DNA of 64,000 bases from Canna indica (Eukaryota; Streptophyta; Magnoliopsida; Zingiberales; Cannaceae). Location of the stretch: the NCBI GenBank assembly GCA_034359265.1, contig CP136896.1, forward strand, positions 37,438,001-37,502,000, in the 5' to 3' direction. This document shows positions 46,270 through 57,689 of the stretch, piece after piece. The notes beneath the pieces are model-generated. The model was not told the DNA's origin. It saw nothing but the letters and a program-made list of their open reading frames with translations, and did no database searches. The position numbers and the translations under genes are program-made. Each line of letters begins with the position of its first letter. Within the stretch, counting starts at the first letter, position 1.

Positions 46270-47091
46270 ATGGCAGATCGAGTGGTCGATCGGCCTGCGA
46301 CCGCCCAATCGATCGGCGGGCGGAAATCGATTTGGTACGCCCATTTTTCTACCAGATTCAATCCTGACCGTTCAAATCAAGTTTTTAAGCCCAAAACTAG
46401 GGCTTCCTTGCCCATTTGACTGACTGCCAAAACCTCTCTTCCCATCTTCTAGGCTTTCTACTTCCCCTCCAAGTTCCTCTCCAAGGTAAAAAGCCCGATC
46501 CTTATCCATCATTCATGAGGTTATACTAAAAAATGTGGTTTCTTCATCTCTTATTCTCTTAATGTGTCTTGATTCATACATAAAAAGGTGATTCATGCTT
46601 ACTTTACTTGGATGATAACTTCTCTTTGGCATGTTTACTGCAAAAACAAGTTTTTTTTGAAAAATCAAAACATCTCATGTCTTCTTCAAATGATTCAACA
46701 TTTACTTTTTAATAAAAAAAATTAGTCAAGAACTAGTTCTCTCTTGCTTTCCTTCATGAGATTTTCTCAACATTTACATTTTGCCCTTCTTAAAAGAATT
46801 TTGTATTGGTCAAATAGAAAAATGTTTCTCATCCTCATCTAGCCAAAACAAGTTTTTTTTTAAAATGTACGCTCTTTTCATTTATGGATCATTTTATTCA
46901 ATCTTACTTTTTTTTTTTTTTTTTTTTGTTTATTTTTTATTTTGAAATTTAATGATAAAATCTTTTTTGGCCTTGCATGAATCTATGCCCATCTTCAAAT
47001 TTATTTTTTTTGCTTCTTTTATTTGCGTTAAAAGCATGCATCTCTCATCTAAAGCTAATCATCTACATCATCATCATAATTGTCTTGCAGA
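46270..47091 (+). promoter_or_regulatory. Putative internal promoter and 5' intron of extra ORF
   Basis: 46275-46325 carries GGTCGATCGG/CGATCGGCGGG palindromes and the following CCATTTTTCTACCAGATTC stretch resembles the U3-to-TATA segment of the LTR (43255-43300). A possible TATA-poor start lies near 46385. CTCTCCAAG/GTAAAAAG at about 46493 could be a donor, a T-rich tract fills 46600-46950, and TTGTCTTGCAG ends at 47090, two bases before the ATG. The intron is inferred from these signals only. Confidence 0.4.
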
Positions 47092-48185
47092 ATGGCACCC
47101 AAGACTAAACTCCCAACCTTACCCGATAACCTATTGACCCCTTTAGGCAAGAAATAAGCTGCCAAGTTTGTAGATAGAGCTATCTTGCAGACACGTCCAG
47201 TCAATTTAGGTGACTTAGAACAATTTGACATTAGAAGCAAACTTGTTAGCATGGGATGGGTAGAGTTTCTAGAAAAACAAGTACCTATTTGCCCCATCCT
47301 GATAAAAGTCTTTTTCTCTAACCTTGTGATAGAAAAGGCAAGGTATGGTGATGAATTAATTCTTCGGTCTGAAATCCTAGGAAAATCCATAGTAATCACC
47401 GAATCCCACATTAAAGATGCATTTGGGTTTCCTCTAGTAGGAAAACCAATTTATAAGATGTCCACACATCGTTTTCATGAGGATTTTTCTACTCATGAAG
47501 TTGTATCAGCCATTTGTCCTGAGGGTTATCAGGGAATGATCCCTACCCAAAGCATCAAACTGTCAACCACTACCAAGATTATGCATCTCATCATTTCATA
47601 TAATATCCTTCCTAGAGCAGGTCATTATGATGAGGTCACTACTATGAGTTCTAGGGTACTCTTCTTTGCCATGTCTCGCATTCCTATAGATGCCCCTAAT
47701 CTCATACTTAGGTATATAGCTGAAGTTCATGCCTCAAAAAAATAAGGCTTACCATATGCCTCAGTAATTTCTCACTTCATATATGAAGCTGGGGTAAATA
47801 TGTCTAGATTTGAAATTGAGCCCATACCCAAGGCCATAGATTCTTCCTCTCTGAGCAGCATGAAGATCCTTGAAAATCAGCGCGGTAAAAGATTGTGAGG
47901 AGAACCCATGGAGGAGACTGAGCATGACATAGGCATGGACTAGGTGATCTAGAGCATCGCTTTGCTCAGTTTCACATCGATCAGTTGGAATGGAATAAAC
48001 GAACAACAACGCGCATAGACGATTTCGACCATCAGATGGACGAGTATGGTATCATGATCGGTGACCATGGCCGGCGCATCGATGAGTATGGTCGTCAAGT
48101 TGATGAAATGTATACGAGAGTGGATGAGGTGTGGCAATATTATCAGTCACATCTACCACCTCCTCCACCACCTGAGGGCGAATAG
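47092..48185 (+). pseudogene. Extra ORF: putative plant transposon protein (Transposase_32-like)
   Basis: MAPKTKLPTLPDNLLTPLGKK, stop, then a long frame (47185-47745) with LGDLEQFDIRSKLVSMGW, IKVFFSNLVIEKARYGDELI and VITESHIKDAFGFPLVGKP, then a block ending in RIPIDAPNLILRYIAEVHAS. After a stop it continues GLPYASVISHFIYEAGV and, in another frame, a heptad-like DEYGRQVDEMYTRVDEVW and a Pro/Glu-rich end. The layout (globular domain asking for an IxGxxIxxs motif, coiled coil, proline tail) matches the uncharacterised Transposase_32 proteins carried by plant retroelements; function unknown. Four defects in all. Not found in the sister elements here. Confidence 0.6.
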
Positions 48186-48337
48186 TCATCTTTGATGTAT
48201 TGATGCTATTTATCTTATGAACATGTGCTTCATAATTGACTTTATATGTATTTGGTTGACTATGGTTGATAATTAGTGATGTAAGTGATATTTTCTTTAT
48301 GTATGCTTACTGTGTTTGATATTTTTGATGGATGACA

Positions 48338-48538
48338 AAAGGGGGAGAATTAAAATGATGATAGGGGGAGTTAAAATGATATGCATATTGATAGGGGAGC
48401 ATATATGATAGGAGGAGTTAAAATGATATGCACATTGATAGGGGGAGCATATATGCCTTATCTCAAACCTATAAAAAATATGCATAATGTTTCTTAAAAA
48501 TTTCATGTCATGTTTGTCGTCATCAAAAAGGGGGAGAT
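48338..48538 (+). promoter_or_regulatory. Polypurine tract and upstream purine tracts
   Basis: The PPT AAAAAGGGGGAGAT (48525-48538) abuts the 3' LTR. Five further GGGGGAG-like tracts lie at about 48340, 48363, 48394, 48411 and 48440, partly in a ~48 bp tandem repeat (GTTAAAATGATATGCA..). Confidence 0.75.
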
Positions 48539-49169
48539 TGTTGGCTTAAGGGTTTCTCTCAAGCCTCGATCTTTATTTTGATGGTAACAAACAAGTATTT
48601 AATCTATGTGTGAAGTTTTGAGTTCAGGTTGAGGTTGCGATAAGCATGCGAAGTTTGTTCAAATGAAACGAAAGAAAAGATCGTCGAAGAAATGAAAGAA
48701 GAAAACGTCAAAGAAAGGCTCGAGTTTAGATCAAGTAGAAATCATGTAATATACCCTTAGGATGATTTTATCCCAAACCAATTTGTAAAGTTATCCAAGT
48801 TGAAACTTGGTAACTAAACCCATAAAAAAGGCATGTAAAAATTCAAAGTAAAAATCAGCCTCAGCCTGAGTTCGGTGGACCAAACAAGGCAAAATTTTAG
48901 CAGTAGCCTATTCGGTCTACCGATGCGGTCAATCGATTGATGTCAAAAAATGGCAGTAGCCATTCGATCGACCTGTCGGTCGACCGAAGTTGGCAAAAAT
49001 TCGGCAGAAGGCTATATCGGTCGATCGACCGGTCGACCGACCGAAGCCAAAAATAGGCAGAAGGCGCATCAGTCGACCGATCGGTCAACCGGATTGAAGA
49101 TTGTAGATCTCGCCTGGCTTCCCTATTCACACACTATTCACCCCCTCTAGTGTGCCATTTCAACCAACA
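48539..49169 (+). repeat. Copia 3' LTR with internal deletion
   Basis: 631 bp. Identical in layout to the 5' LTR to about 49125 (U3 palindromes 48870-49090), then jumps to the terminal CACACTATTCACCCCCTC block, losing TATA and the R/U5 region. Confidence 0.9.
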
Positions 49170-50775
49170 ACCATCCCTTCGCCTCCACCCACCATCCCCC
49201 CACCTCTGGCCACCATCCCTTCAGGCGATCTAGGTCTATCAACATCGGCATCTTGACATCGAGATGCAGGCCACAAGGGCCTTACAGAATTTTCCCCCCG
49301 CCAGGCGAGGGAGAGTCGCACATAGTAGTTAGTGTGCACAAAAAAATGTAAGTAGATGCATTAACTATTGATTATAATTTATATAAAATTCAGTATATCA
49401 TAATATATAATTGTACTATTTTTGGTGCAAGTTCGAGCAGGAGAACATTCCTAGCACAATAGCAGGGATGACCCGATGCTTCATGCACGGGGCATGGCCT
49501 ACATGGTCTCACTGCCCGGTGAGCATGTAGATTTGCTGTGGTGAGAGTTCTAGGTACGTATATTCATTAAATGAATGTTAATTATAAATATCGATCGATA
49601 TTAATAAATTTGTTTTTTTTTGTAGGCTCATTATACATGGCTTGAGGATCAATCGCCTTTTGTAGAGAGTGCATGGGAGACCATTGCCCTCGATCACAAC
49701 AATGGGCAACTGAACTAGGTCCGGACCACTATGATGAGATGGTTAGGGGCCACACACATTGTGGATACTTGGGGATATGGCCCTGAGTGGATTTCTATAC
49801 ATGTATGGGACTAGCTCGTTGAGCGGTGGTCATCGGCTGAGTAGCAGGAGGTCTCGAGGACTACGGCGAAAAACCGCATGTCCAAGGGGGACGACATGGG
49901 GGGGCGCCACACTGGTGGCTCCATGTCTTTTGTAGTGCATGAGCGTCGTATGGTATGTATAATTTCCTTAATTTTAATTAAATTATATATTGTGTACAAT
50001 TATACTAATGTATTTGTTTTCTAATGTTAGACGCGGGTGGAGGAGGATGGCACCGTCCACCGCCCCTCACTAATGGAGGTGTTTGAGCGTACTCATCGTC
50101 AGCGACATGGGGCAGGGGAGTACATCGATAGGAGGGCCGCAGTCATCGTGGTAAATATATATATTTGTTTTACAATTTTTATTTATAGTTTATATATGTA
50201 GTTAAAAAATTATGAAACAAAAAATAAACTCGTGTATGAGACATACACGACGACCATAACCTAGCGTGGAGGAACGCCGCAAGGTGACTTTGACCCTGTA
50301 GCGTGGGTCGAGGCTGCAGGTGGCTGGGAGCACAGTCGTGTTTTGCCGACAGTGGCCACGAACGAGCCATGTTAGGGCTGGTTGGGACATCCCAAATGCA
50401 GGACCAAAGCCGGATCATGGCCATGGAGTCCGAGCTTACACATGTAATATCCTAGAAATTTTAATTTTCTTTTTCTTTTATGGTTGTGTTTGGTAGCCTA
50501 GCGGACTAGTTCGAGGTCGAGCCGAGTTGACTCATGGTCCGGTGTGAACTTGTGAGCTCGGGTAAGTAGGATATGAATTATGTGAATTTTGCTTGCATAA
50601 GTAGATTTATTTAATTATATGTTATGTTGCATGATTGTTTAATTATGAGCATGTATTGGTTGATTATGTGGAGAGTAGGATTAATTAAGTTGAATTAAGT
50701 TAGCGGGTTCGAGTACAGCTTTAAGTGGATGCGGGTTGGATAAAGGGTTTAGAGGGGTTAGGGTTGAGGAGGGAG

Positions 50776-50782
50776 TATAAAA
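50776..50782 (+). promoter_or_regulatory. TATA box of gypsy LTR
   Basis: GGGAGTATAAAACCCC, the clearest TATA box among the gypsy LTRs, 23 bases upstream of hairpin H1. Confidence 0.7.
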
Positions 50783-52259
50783 CCCCCTCTGCTTGGCTTG
50801 TGGCTCCCTATTTGCAGCCACACAAAATTTTGAGAAGAGGAGCCAATTACCAGCCAAGCCGCCAGCCAACCCCCTTCCCTCTCCCCTTGGAGCCGCCGCC
50901 ACCCCAAAGCCCTCTTCCCTTCTCTCTCATCTTCTCTTCATCCCCTTTGGAGCCGAGCCGAGAGGAGCCAGCCGAAGCCAGCCCCTCTCTCTTCCCCTCT
51001 CCCTCTCTCCTCAAGCTGGTGGCTTGAGGTGAGCCGCCGCTTGTCCTTCCTCTTCTTTGGGTTGAGCCGCCGAGTTTCTTGAAGCCGATTCGAGGGTCGT
51101 TGTCCGGGGTTCTCTTCTAATCATCTTTCCAAATCTAGGTGAGTGGTTTTACCCTCCTTCTTTCGGGTTTGTCGAGTTCTTGAAGCTAATCTTGAAGGCT
51201 ATTGAAATCTTGATTTATTTTCCGACGATTCCTTGAATTCTCGACGTTCTTTTTGTGTGCCTTATTTGAGGAGATCCTAAACCCTTCCCTATGGGGTTCG
51301 GCAGCCCTAGGACGGCCCTAGGACGGCCCTAGGGGTGCTCGGCCAAGGGTGGAACAAGGGTGCCCCCAAGGTGTTCGATGGAATGCCTAAGTGAGGGCTC
51401 TTGATTATCTTGTGGTTTATATCTCCAATTGATGTTTGAAATGAGTTCTTATATGTTCAAGCATGCTTAGTATTAAATCTGCGATTTTAGATAAAAATCA
51501 TGTTTAAGAAAAATTTGAATCTTGAGATTGATGCCATGAGGGTTCTTGAAAGAGGTGTTCTTGATCTTAATGCTTGTTCTTGATATTGTAAATTCTTGTT
51601 AATCTTGATTAATAAGCATGAAATCTGTGAAATAAATCTTGAGATTAGTATTCTGTCCTAATGAAAATTAAGGATTTGATTTCTGTTAATTTTCTATTTA
51701 ATTTCATGATATGCTGAATATTGAATGATGCTGGAATTTTGTGCTGAGATGATGAATCTGTGTTGTTTTTAGATTGTTTGTTGTGGTGTGTGTATTACTC
51801 TGAATATAGTTATGTAACCTATCGTTTTGACCAGAAAACATAGATTGGAAACATAGGACACACTTTGGTGACTTGATTCGGATTAGATACATCAGTTTCG
51901 GGCAGAACAGTAAGCTAAAACAAAACCCTAATTGTGGTGAACTAAATTTTAATTGTATAATTAAAATTGGGAAAGGGGTCAGCATAATCTGTTATGAATC
52001 AACATGAGAATTTTATGCATAAAATAAAACCACACAGGTTTATGACATTACGAGTCTTGGAGTGTTGAGACACTTTCCAATAGGATCACCACTAAGACAC
52101 CGTAGGAGAGTCATGACTTAGGTCATGGTGCGCTATATCCTTGTGAATGGCGGAGAGGCTCGTAGAGGAGCCGAATTGCAGGCTAAGCCTGAGAGGTTGG
52201 ATGGCTAATTCCCAACATGCAGAACAAGTTCGGAGGGCCATTCCCGATTGTTCTGGTTT

Positions 52260-52560
52260 GACCTCGTGGGATAAGTTCGGAGGGCCTACTCGATTATCCC
52301 CGAGGTGGTTTGTTAAGGAATAAGTTCGGAGGGTCTACCCTATTATTCCTAGGATATCATAGGGGAGTAAGTTCGGAGGGCCTACCCGATTACTCTTATG
52401 ATATCTTAAAGGGGCAAGTTCAGATGGGCGAATCCCGATTGTCCCTACGTGTCTCGTCGAGCAAGTTCGGAGGGACTTTCCCGATTGCTCTCGAGTTTTT
52501 GTATACTAGGATAAGTTTGGAGGATCTTCTCGATTATCCTAGTATGTGTTGTTGCCTTAG
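52260..52560 (+). repeat. Irregular repeats inside gypsy LTR
   Basis: The phrase AAGTTCGGAGGGCCTACCCG, or close variants, followed by ATTxxTCC, recurs about every 45-50 bases, six to seven times. Specific to this LTR in the window. Confidence 0.7.
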
Positions 52561-53455
52561 GGCATGGTAGGCTTAGGCCTGTTGATCTTCACCATATGGT
52601 TGTTGGCTACCTTCGGGCAGGTAGTGACCAGATGGCCTGATAGCTAGTCATACTTTCGTGACCTTATTCCTGTAGAGTTGGATGTTATGCTATTATTTAT
52701 CTCCGTGCTATTTTTATTGTGGGGGTCGGTAGAACCACTCACTGAGTTTTTTGAACTCACCCATTGTCATTGTTTTGTTTTGTAGAGCCTGACCGATGAG
52801 GTGGGCTGGAGCACTTGGCGCAGCTGTAGGGCAGAGGAGCCACATAATCTCATAGCAGTTCTAGTTAGGGGTCGTAGTCGAGTCTGTAGTAGGTTGTCAT
52901 GCACTTTTGTTTTGGTATTTGGAGTTGTAGCCCCTTGGGGACATTCATGTTTTATTCAGTTTTTATTTATTAAAAGAACTGTTGCTCTTCGATTTATTTA
53001 TTTCCACACTTGAAATATTTATTTAAAACCTTGTTGTTTAAAAAAATGAAAATCTATTTTGGTTCTTTTTTATTTTTAAAAAGATGTTGTTTATTTCGCT
53101 ATCTTATGATATTGGCATGTGCATGAGTTAGGCTGCAGGGTATAGACACATATACCATGACCGATCACGTGATCTTGTATTTGGGGCATGACAACACAGT
53201 AGAGACAGATGAATTACGAGATGAGACGATGATGGATGTGCAGAGACAAATGATCAAGAGAACGTGCAGGCGCTCTTGACTCAGATTGCATCTCACTCCG
53301 GCATTCATATACCTCAAATGTCCGAGTTGCCCTCCTCGACCCAGTCGATGCTCCCCACCCAATCGACGCTCTCGATCTAGTTGTTGTTGACTGTGTTGTC
53401 TCATCTTCCACCGCCTCCACCGCAGCCGTGAGATTTTTGTTTTAGTTTATTTTGA

Positions 53456-53575
53456 TTACATTTTGATACTTGTTACATTTTGCCTCCGTTTGAAACTTAC
53501 ATTTTGATACTTGTTACATTTTGCCTCCGTTTGAGGCTTATATTTTGATATTTGTATATATAGGCTCCGTTTGAG
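53456..53575 (+). repeat. Three ~40 bp tandem repeats after TNPA-like gene
   Basis: ACATTTTGATACTTGTTACA...GCCTCCGTTTGA occurs twice nearly identically and once diverged. It lies in the 3' untranslated or subterminal part of the CACTA element; 53576-53710 is otherwise featureless and is cut by a copia LTR. Confidence 0.75.
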
Positions 53576-53710
53576 GTTTAGATTGAATCTTAAATTGTGT
53601 TGTTGCTTGTATATTGTGTTGTGTGGTTGTAATTGGTTATTTTTGTATATTATATCGTGTGAAAATTGATGTATACAACGGAAGTAAGGTTAGTTTTATA
53701 TATTAGGTCA

Positions 53711-54694
53711 TCTTCCACTCTCGACCTAAGGCACTTCCACACCCGGAAGTCTCCACCTTCTTATCGATAGCACTCTTCCACCTCAACCCTAGGGACAACT
53801 CCACTTAATCCTAGCAAACTACGTTTAAATACACCGATGGATTTAAAGCTCAAACACGAAGGCTACCACCTAATTTCAAGACCTAATAATCCTAGGTCTT
53901 CACACGCACAAATCCAAAAATAGTTTCAAATAACAGTTAAAAATACAAATGAAAATAGCTTAAAATAAGACCAAGAGTTCATGCTCTTTTCAAGCCTTGA
54001 AACCTCCAACTGGCTGAGTCGTAGAGCTCGAATCAATTCCCGAGTTGAGACAGAGTGTGCGCTTGAAGAAGTTGTCGCCAGAAGAACAGAGCGCAAGCAA
54101 TTTATCTTTTGGAAGACGATCTCTCTTTTTGATGCTTAATAATATCTGCATCAGTGAGAGAGAGAGGTTAAAAAGAGTTAGATGAGGTATATTTATACCC
54201 TCACGAAGAAATGATAGCTCAACGAATAGAAAACTATCCGTTGCAGACGCTCGGTCGACTGACCGATCTATCGCTCACACCGATCGCTGCATCTTCTCTC
54301 TATGCGGTCGACCGACGAGTCGACCGCCAGACGTAAAACACTCGATCCCACATTCGGTGGACCCATCGGTCGACCGACACAATGAAGCTAGGGTCGCGCG
54401 ACTGCGCGATCCTCAATCCGGTTGATCGATCGGTCAACCGCTAGGGCTATTGCCCATTTCTGGCCTCTGTCGGTCGATCGACCGAAGTAGCCACTGCCAG
54501 TTTTTGGCAGTGTTCGGTCGACCAACCGGTCGACCGAATTGGCTACTACAAATTTCTTTCACTCTTCGGTCGACCGACCGGTCGACCGAACAAAGGCTAA
54601 TATTGATTTTCAGCCCTTTTTCTTGCGCGCTTCATTTCTTGGTTCCGACTTTCAACGAGCATCAACTTGGAGAGCTTTTCATTTGATCTTGGGT
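53711..54694 (-). repeat. Copia 3' LTR fragment
   Basis: Retains TATAAATA (54197-54190) and a large U3 palindrome block (54240-54600). It is joined to the internal region at about 54695 without polypurine tract or LTR start, so about 500 bases across the boundary are deleted. The outer ~100 bases are also missing. Confidence 0.8.
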
Positions 54695-56215
54695 CAAACT
54701 TTTCAAGCTTAAGTCCTCTAATATGATCTAGTTATCACATTTGTTCATCTAGACATTAATTTTCAATTTTAAATACCTAGACTTATGTGATATGTGTTTC
54801 TAAACATGTTCATTAAGTGTTTAATCAAAATGAGGTCACTAATAAGAGTTTTAACCTAGAGCAAGTTTCATTCAATCAAGATATCATGAAATTACCTAAG
54901 TTATCAAAATTTTGCCCACTCATGAAACTTCAAACATTTATCATGCGAAAATAATCATGAGTATATAGAGACATCATTAAAGCATGAATATTCAAGAATT
55001 ATATTAAGATTTTGAAAAAGAATTCATACCTCTTTTAATAGATTTTGCCAAACTTGTCATTTACTTTTCATTTTCTTTTAGATAGCATAGCCTTCAATGT
55101 TTGCCACTTTCTTAACTTGCAAGTAGGCTTCATTAGTATCAAAATGAAATTATATGCCAACTAGCAAGTTAACATACTAAATAGCAAAGGTTCAATGCAA
55201 AGTTTCATTTTAACACCTTAACCTATGCTAGATAGTAAAGATTCATTTTAAGGAGGTTAACATGATATCGAAATGAATCTAAGGGATCTTAAGATGTGAA
55301 ACATTTGAGGGATAAGGTCCCTAAACATGTTTAACTAGTTTGGACTTAAAGGAATGTCTCTAATAGTAAGTATCAACCTAGAGCAAGTTTCATTTAATGA
55401 AATTTTCCTAAGTGCTAAGATTCTACCTACTCATGAAAATTCAAGGGTTTACCATGCAATTCTAATCTTGAGTATTGAGACATCATTTAGGCTTAAACAT
55501 TGAGGTATAACACTAAGATTTTGAATTTATCAAAGTTATACCTTATTCATGATGATATATAACACTAAGATTTTGAATTTATCAAAGTTATACCTTATTC
55601 ATGATGATTTAGCCAAACTAATCTTTTTCATCCTAGTTATTAGCCTTCCTAAAATACTTATAACTTGTAAGTAAGCTACACTAATATTTTAGAGAAAATA
55701 TAGCTACTTAGCAAGCTAACCCAACCAAAAAGTAAAGAGAAGCATCAAGTATCATTATCAAAGTTCACTTTGCTAAATGGTTTGAAATCCGTTTTAATTA
55801 AAGTCAAGTTATACCAAAACGAATTTTGAGAGATCACAAAAATAATAAATATGAAAATATGATCTCCAACCCTTCTTATTGGTTGAAAACCGAAAGGCCA
55901 CAATGAGCCTACAATTTAAAACCGCAAGGTCGCATGAGCCCATTACAGGTTACATAGGTCTCCGAAGAGACCGAAGATCAAAAAATCAAAAAATCAAAAA
56001 TCATTTGAAATATATTAAGAGCGGGGAAAATCAATCAATTTTAAGCATGTATCATGATCTCCAACTATTAATGGATCAATTAAAGTTAAGAGATGATACC
56101 AAAACTTTTTAGATGCCAACTTTCATTTCCATAGGTATCTAGGTGGGAATCTTGAAGTTGCAACCATGTAAGGATCTTTCGTTGAGTTCTTGGCCAACTT
56201 CAACACATCACTTTC
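54695..56215 (-). other. Non-coding internal region of copia element
   Basis: AT-rich, homologous to 5750-6700 (for example CTATTGGTTGAAAACCGAAA less its first bases at 55875). Contains an exact ~50 bp tandem duplication (55508-55557, 55558-55607) and a perfect small hairpin GGTCTCCGAAGAGACC (55958-55973). No ORF. Confidence 0.6.
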
Positions 56216-56217
56216 CC

Positions 56218-57622
56218 TTATCCTTGTGTGGTAGCTCCCCCTACAAAAGAAGATGAGATCTTTGGTACCCAAATGGCTTTGGGTCCTTGGGGGTTAGATG
56301 GCCTAGGAATCCAAAGTGTCTTAGCAACACTTGGATTTCTTTTGAATGAACATTCATGAATAGCATGACCATATATACCACAACAAAAATAATTTCCATG
56401 AAACTTTTTCTTTTGGACATGAGGTTTAAAGGAAGAATGCTTGACATGAGAAATATTATGAGCATGAGCATTCTTGTTTAGAGATTTCCTAAATGAGATA
56501 TTTTGATTTCTAGAATTCTTAAAGGATGAAACATTAACTTTTCTACTCAAAACCAACATCTCATTCCTCAACTCATCCATGGATTTATGTAATGCATGTA
56601 GTTGAGATTTTAACATACAATTCTCAACTTTCAATTTTTCATTCTCAAGTTTGAAATCATTTTTCAAATCATTACTCCTAAGTTTCATTTTTGATTTCAA
56701 ACCTTCATTTTCATTTTTCAAGTCATTTACCTCACTTTTTAAATTCTCAATTTCGAGCTTAAAATCATCATGGCAAGAAACAAATGTACTTGTATTCAAT
56801 TTTTCATTTTTTAGTTCATGCACATGAGTATTAAGCCTTAAATTTTCTTTCTTTAGTTTTCTATTTTCCTTGTTCTTTTTTACAAGCAAGGCATACATTT
56901 TCTTAGATTCTTCTAATAGCTCATCATAAGTCATATCTAAAGAATTTGAGCTACTATCATGATTATCACTATCAAGATTTCTATCATGACTAGAAGTAGA
57001 AGATTTTATCTCATTCCGAAGACCCGAGGCAAAAGTTCGATGTAGCTTCATTGTCATGACAAGAAGAGGCTTCACTTGATTGAGATGTGAATGAAGAAGC
57101 ACACTTCTTTTTGGATTTCTTCTTCAAGAGGGGACAATTCATCTTCTTATGTCCCGTCTCTTGGCAAATGAAGCACCTAAGTTTTCATTTTCGATTCTTG
57201 CTTGTGCTTCTTTGGCTAGAAATGCTTTGGGCATCAAAACCAATATTAGTACTAGGGGGATGACCATTGTCATCACCACCCTCAACAAAAGTATTGAGCT
57301 CTTCAATTTTAGCATAATCATATAACATATTTAATGTTATCCATATATCAAAAGTGGAAGAACAATGCATAACTTTTTCAAGTATTTCATTTGAAAATGA
57401 GCAATATAGGAGATGTGTTGTTTTAGCATTCAATTCGAATAATCTAACTTGTTCTTGAGTCCAATCATTTATGTCAATGGTGGGCTCAACATACTCATTC
57501 TTTAGCATGCACAATAGATCTAAACTTTGTGTTTTAAGAAAGGTATACATCTTACTCTTCCAAACACCAAAGTTTTCTTCATCAAACCTAGGTAGTGCAA
57601 ATGCTATACTCTCTAGTGTCAT
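56218..57622 (-). pseudogene. Ty1/copia gag with long coiled coil
   Basis: The N-terminal frame 57622-57185 carries MTLESIAFALPRFDEENFGV and the UBN2 core (MYTFLKTQSLDLLCMLKNEY, KVMHCSSTFDIWITLNMLYD), ending before the first knuckle (57120-57190, broken by a frameshift). The second frame, 57102-56218 (294 codons), is a Lys/Glu/Asn/Leu heptad coiled coil (LRSNDLKNDFKLENEKLKVE), then the second zinc knuckle YFCCGIYGHAIHEC (first Cys displaced to Tyr), then TLWIPRPSNPQGPKAIWVPK. The least decayed gag in the window: a single frameshift separates it from a ~460 residue protein. Confidence 0.88.
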
Positions 57623-57675
57623 TCTATGATCGAGAGACGATGTAGAGGAGATGGTAAAATCTTAATCTACGACCC

Positions 57676-57689
57676 GCTCTGATACCAAT
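57676..57689 (-). promoter_or_regulatory. Primer binding site (initiator tRNA-Met)
   Basis: Minus strand ATTGGTATCAGAGC, exact, directly after the 5' LTR. Confidence 0.9.

Larger units (their letters stand above)
42566..49169 (+). mobile_element. Non-autonomous Ty1/copia element with gag and extra ORF
   Basis: 6604 bp with TGTTGG...CCAACA LTRs, ACCAT target duplication (42561-42565, 49170-49174), initiator tRNA-Met primer site and polypurine tract. Internal order: gag (44049-45416), non-coding, promoter-like block and intron, a second ORF (47092-48185), purine tracts. Protease, integrase, RT and RNase H are all absent. It inserted into the CACTA TNPA-like gene next to the solo gypsy LTR. A TR-GAG/LARD-like parasite of an autonomous copia element. 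Confidence 0.9.
50443..53193 (+). mobile_element. Solo Ty3/gypsy LTR with ACACA target duplication
   Basis: 2751 bp, TGTAATATCC...GGGGCATGACA, flanked by ACACA (50438-50442, 53194-53198). TATAAAA at 50776, H1-like TGTGGCT...AGCCACA at 50799-50822, donor CTAG/GTGAGTGG at 51138/51139, covarying H3 (GAGTT...GAACTC, 52744-52758), acceptor TTTTGTAG at 52785. The middle (52260-52560) has about seven irregular repeats of AAGTTCGGAGGG...CCCGATT. Confidence 0.92.
49170..53430 (+). pseudogene. CACTA TNPA-like (Transposase_24) gene, split
   Basis: Continuation of the Pro/His-rich exon, then intron-separated blocks: MVSLPGEHVDLLW ending at donor TAG/GTACGTA (49553); exon 49626-49952 (AHYTWLEDQSPFVESAWE, KNRMSKGDDMGGRHTGGSMS then FVVHERRM); exon 50031-50150 (TRVEEDGTVHRPSLMEVFER and AGEYIDRRAAVIV) ending at GTAAATAT; an exon from about 50220 with DPVAWVEAAGGWEHSRV to 50442; and, beyond a solo LTR, the Gln/Pro-rich end at 53194-53430. 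The HTGGS..FVVH motif is diagnostic of Transposase_24. The accessory DNA-binding protein of En/Spm elements; several stops. Confidence 0.8.

Noticed and set aside
56218..57102. Coiled-coil protein resembling myosin/kinesin tails
   Set aside because: It continues into a zinc knuckle and the TLW..PSNPQGPK tail and follows a UBN2 gag core and primer site, so it is copia gag.
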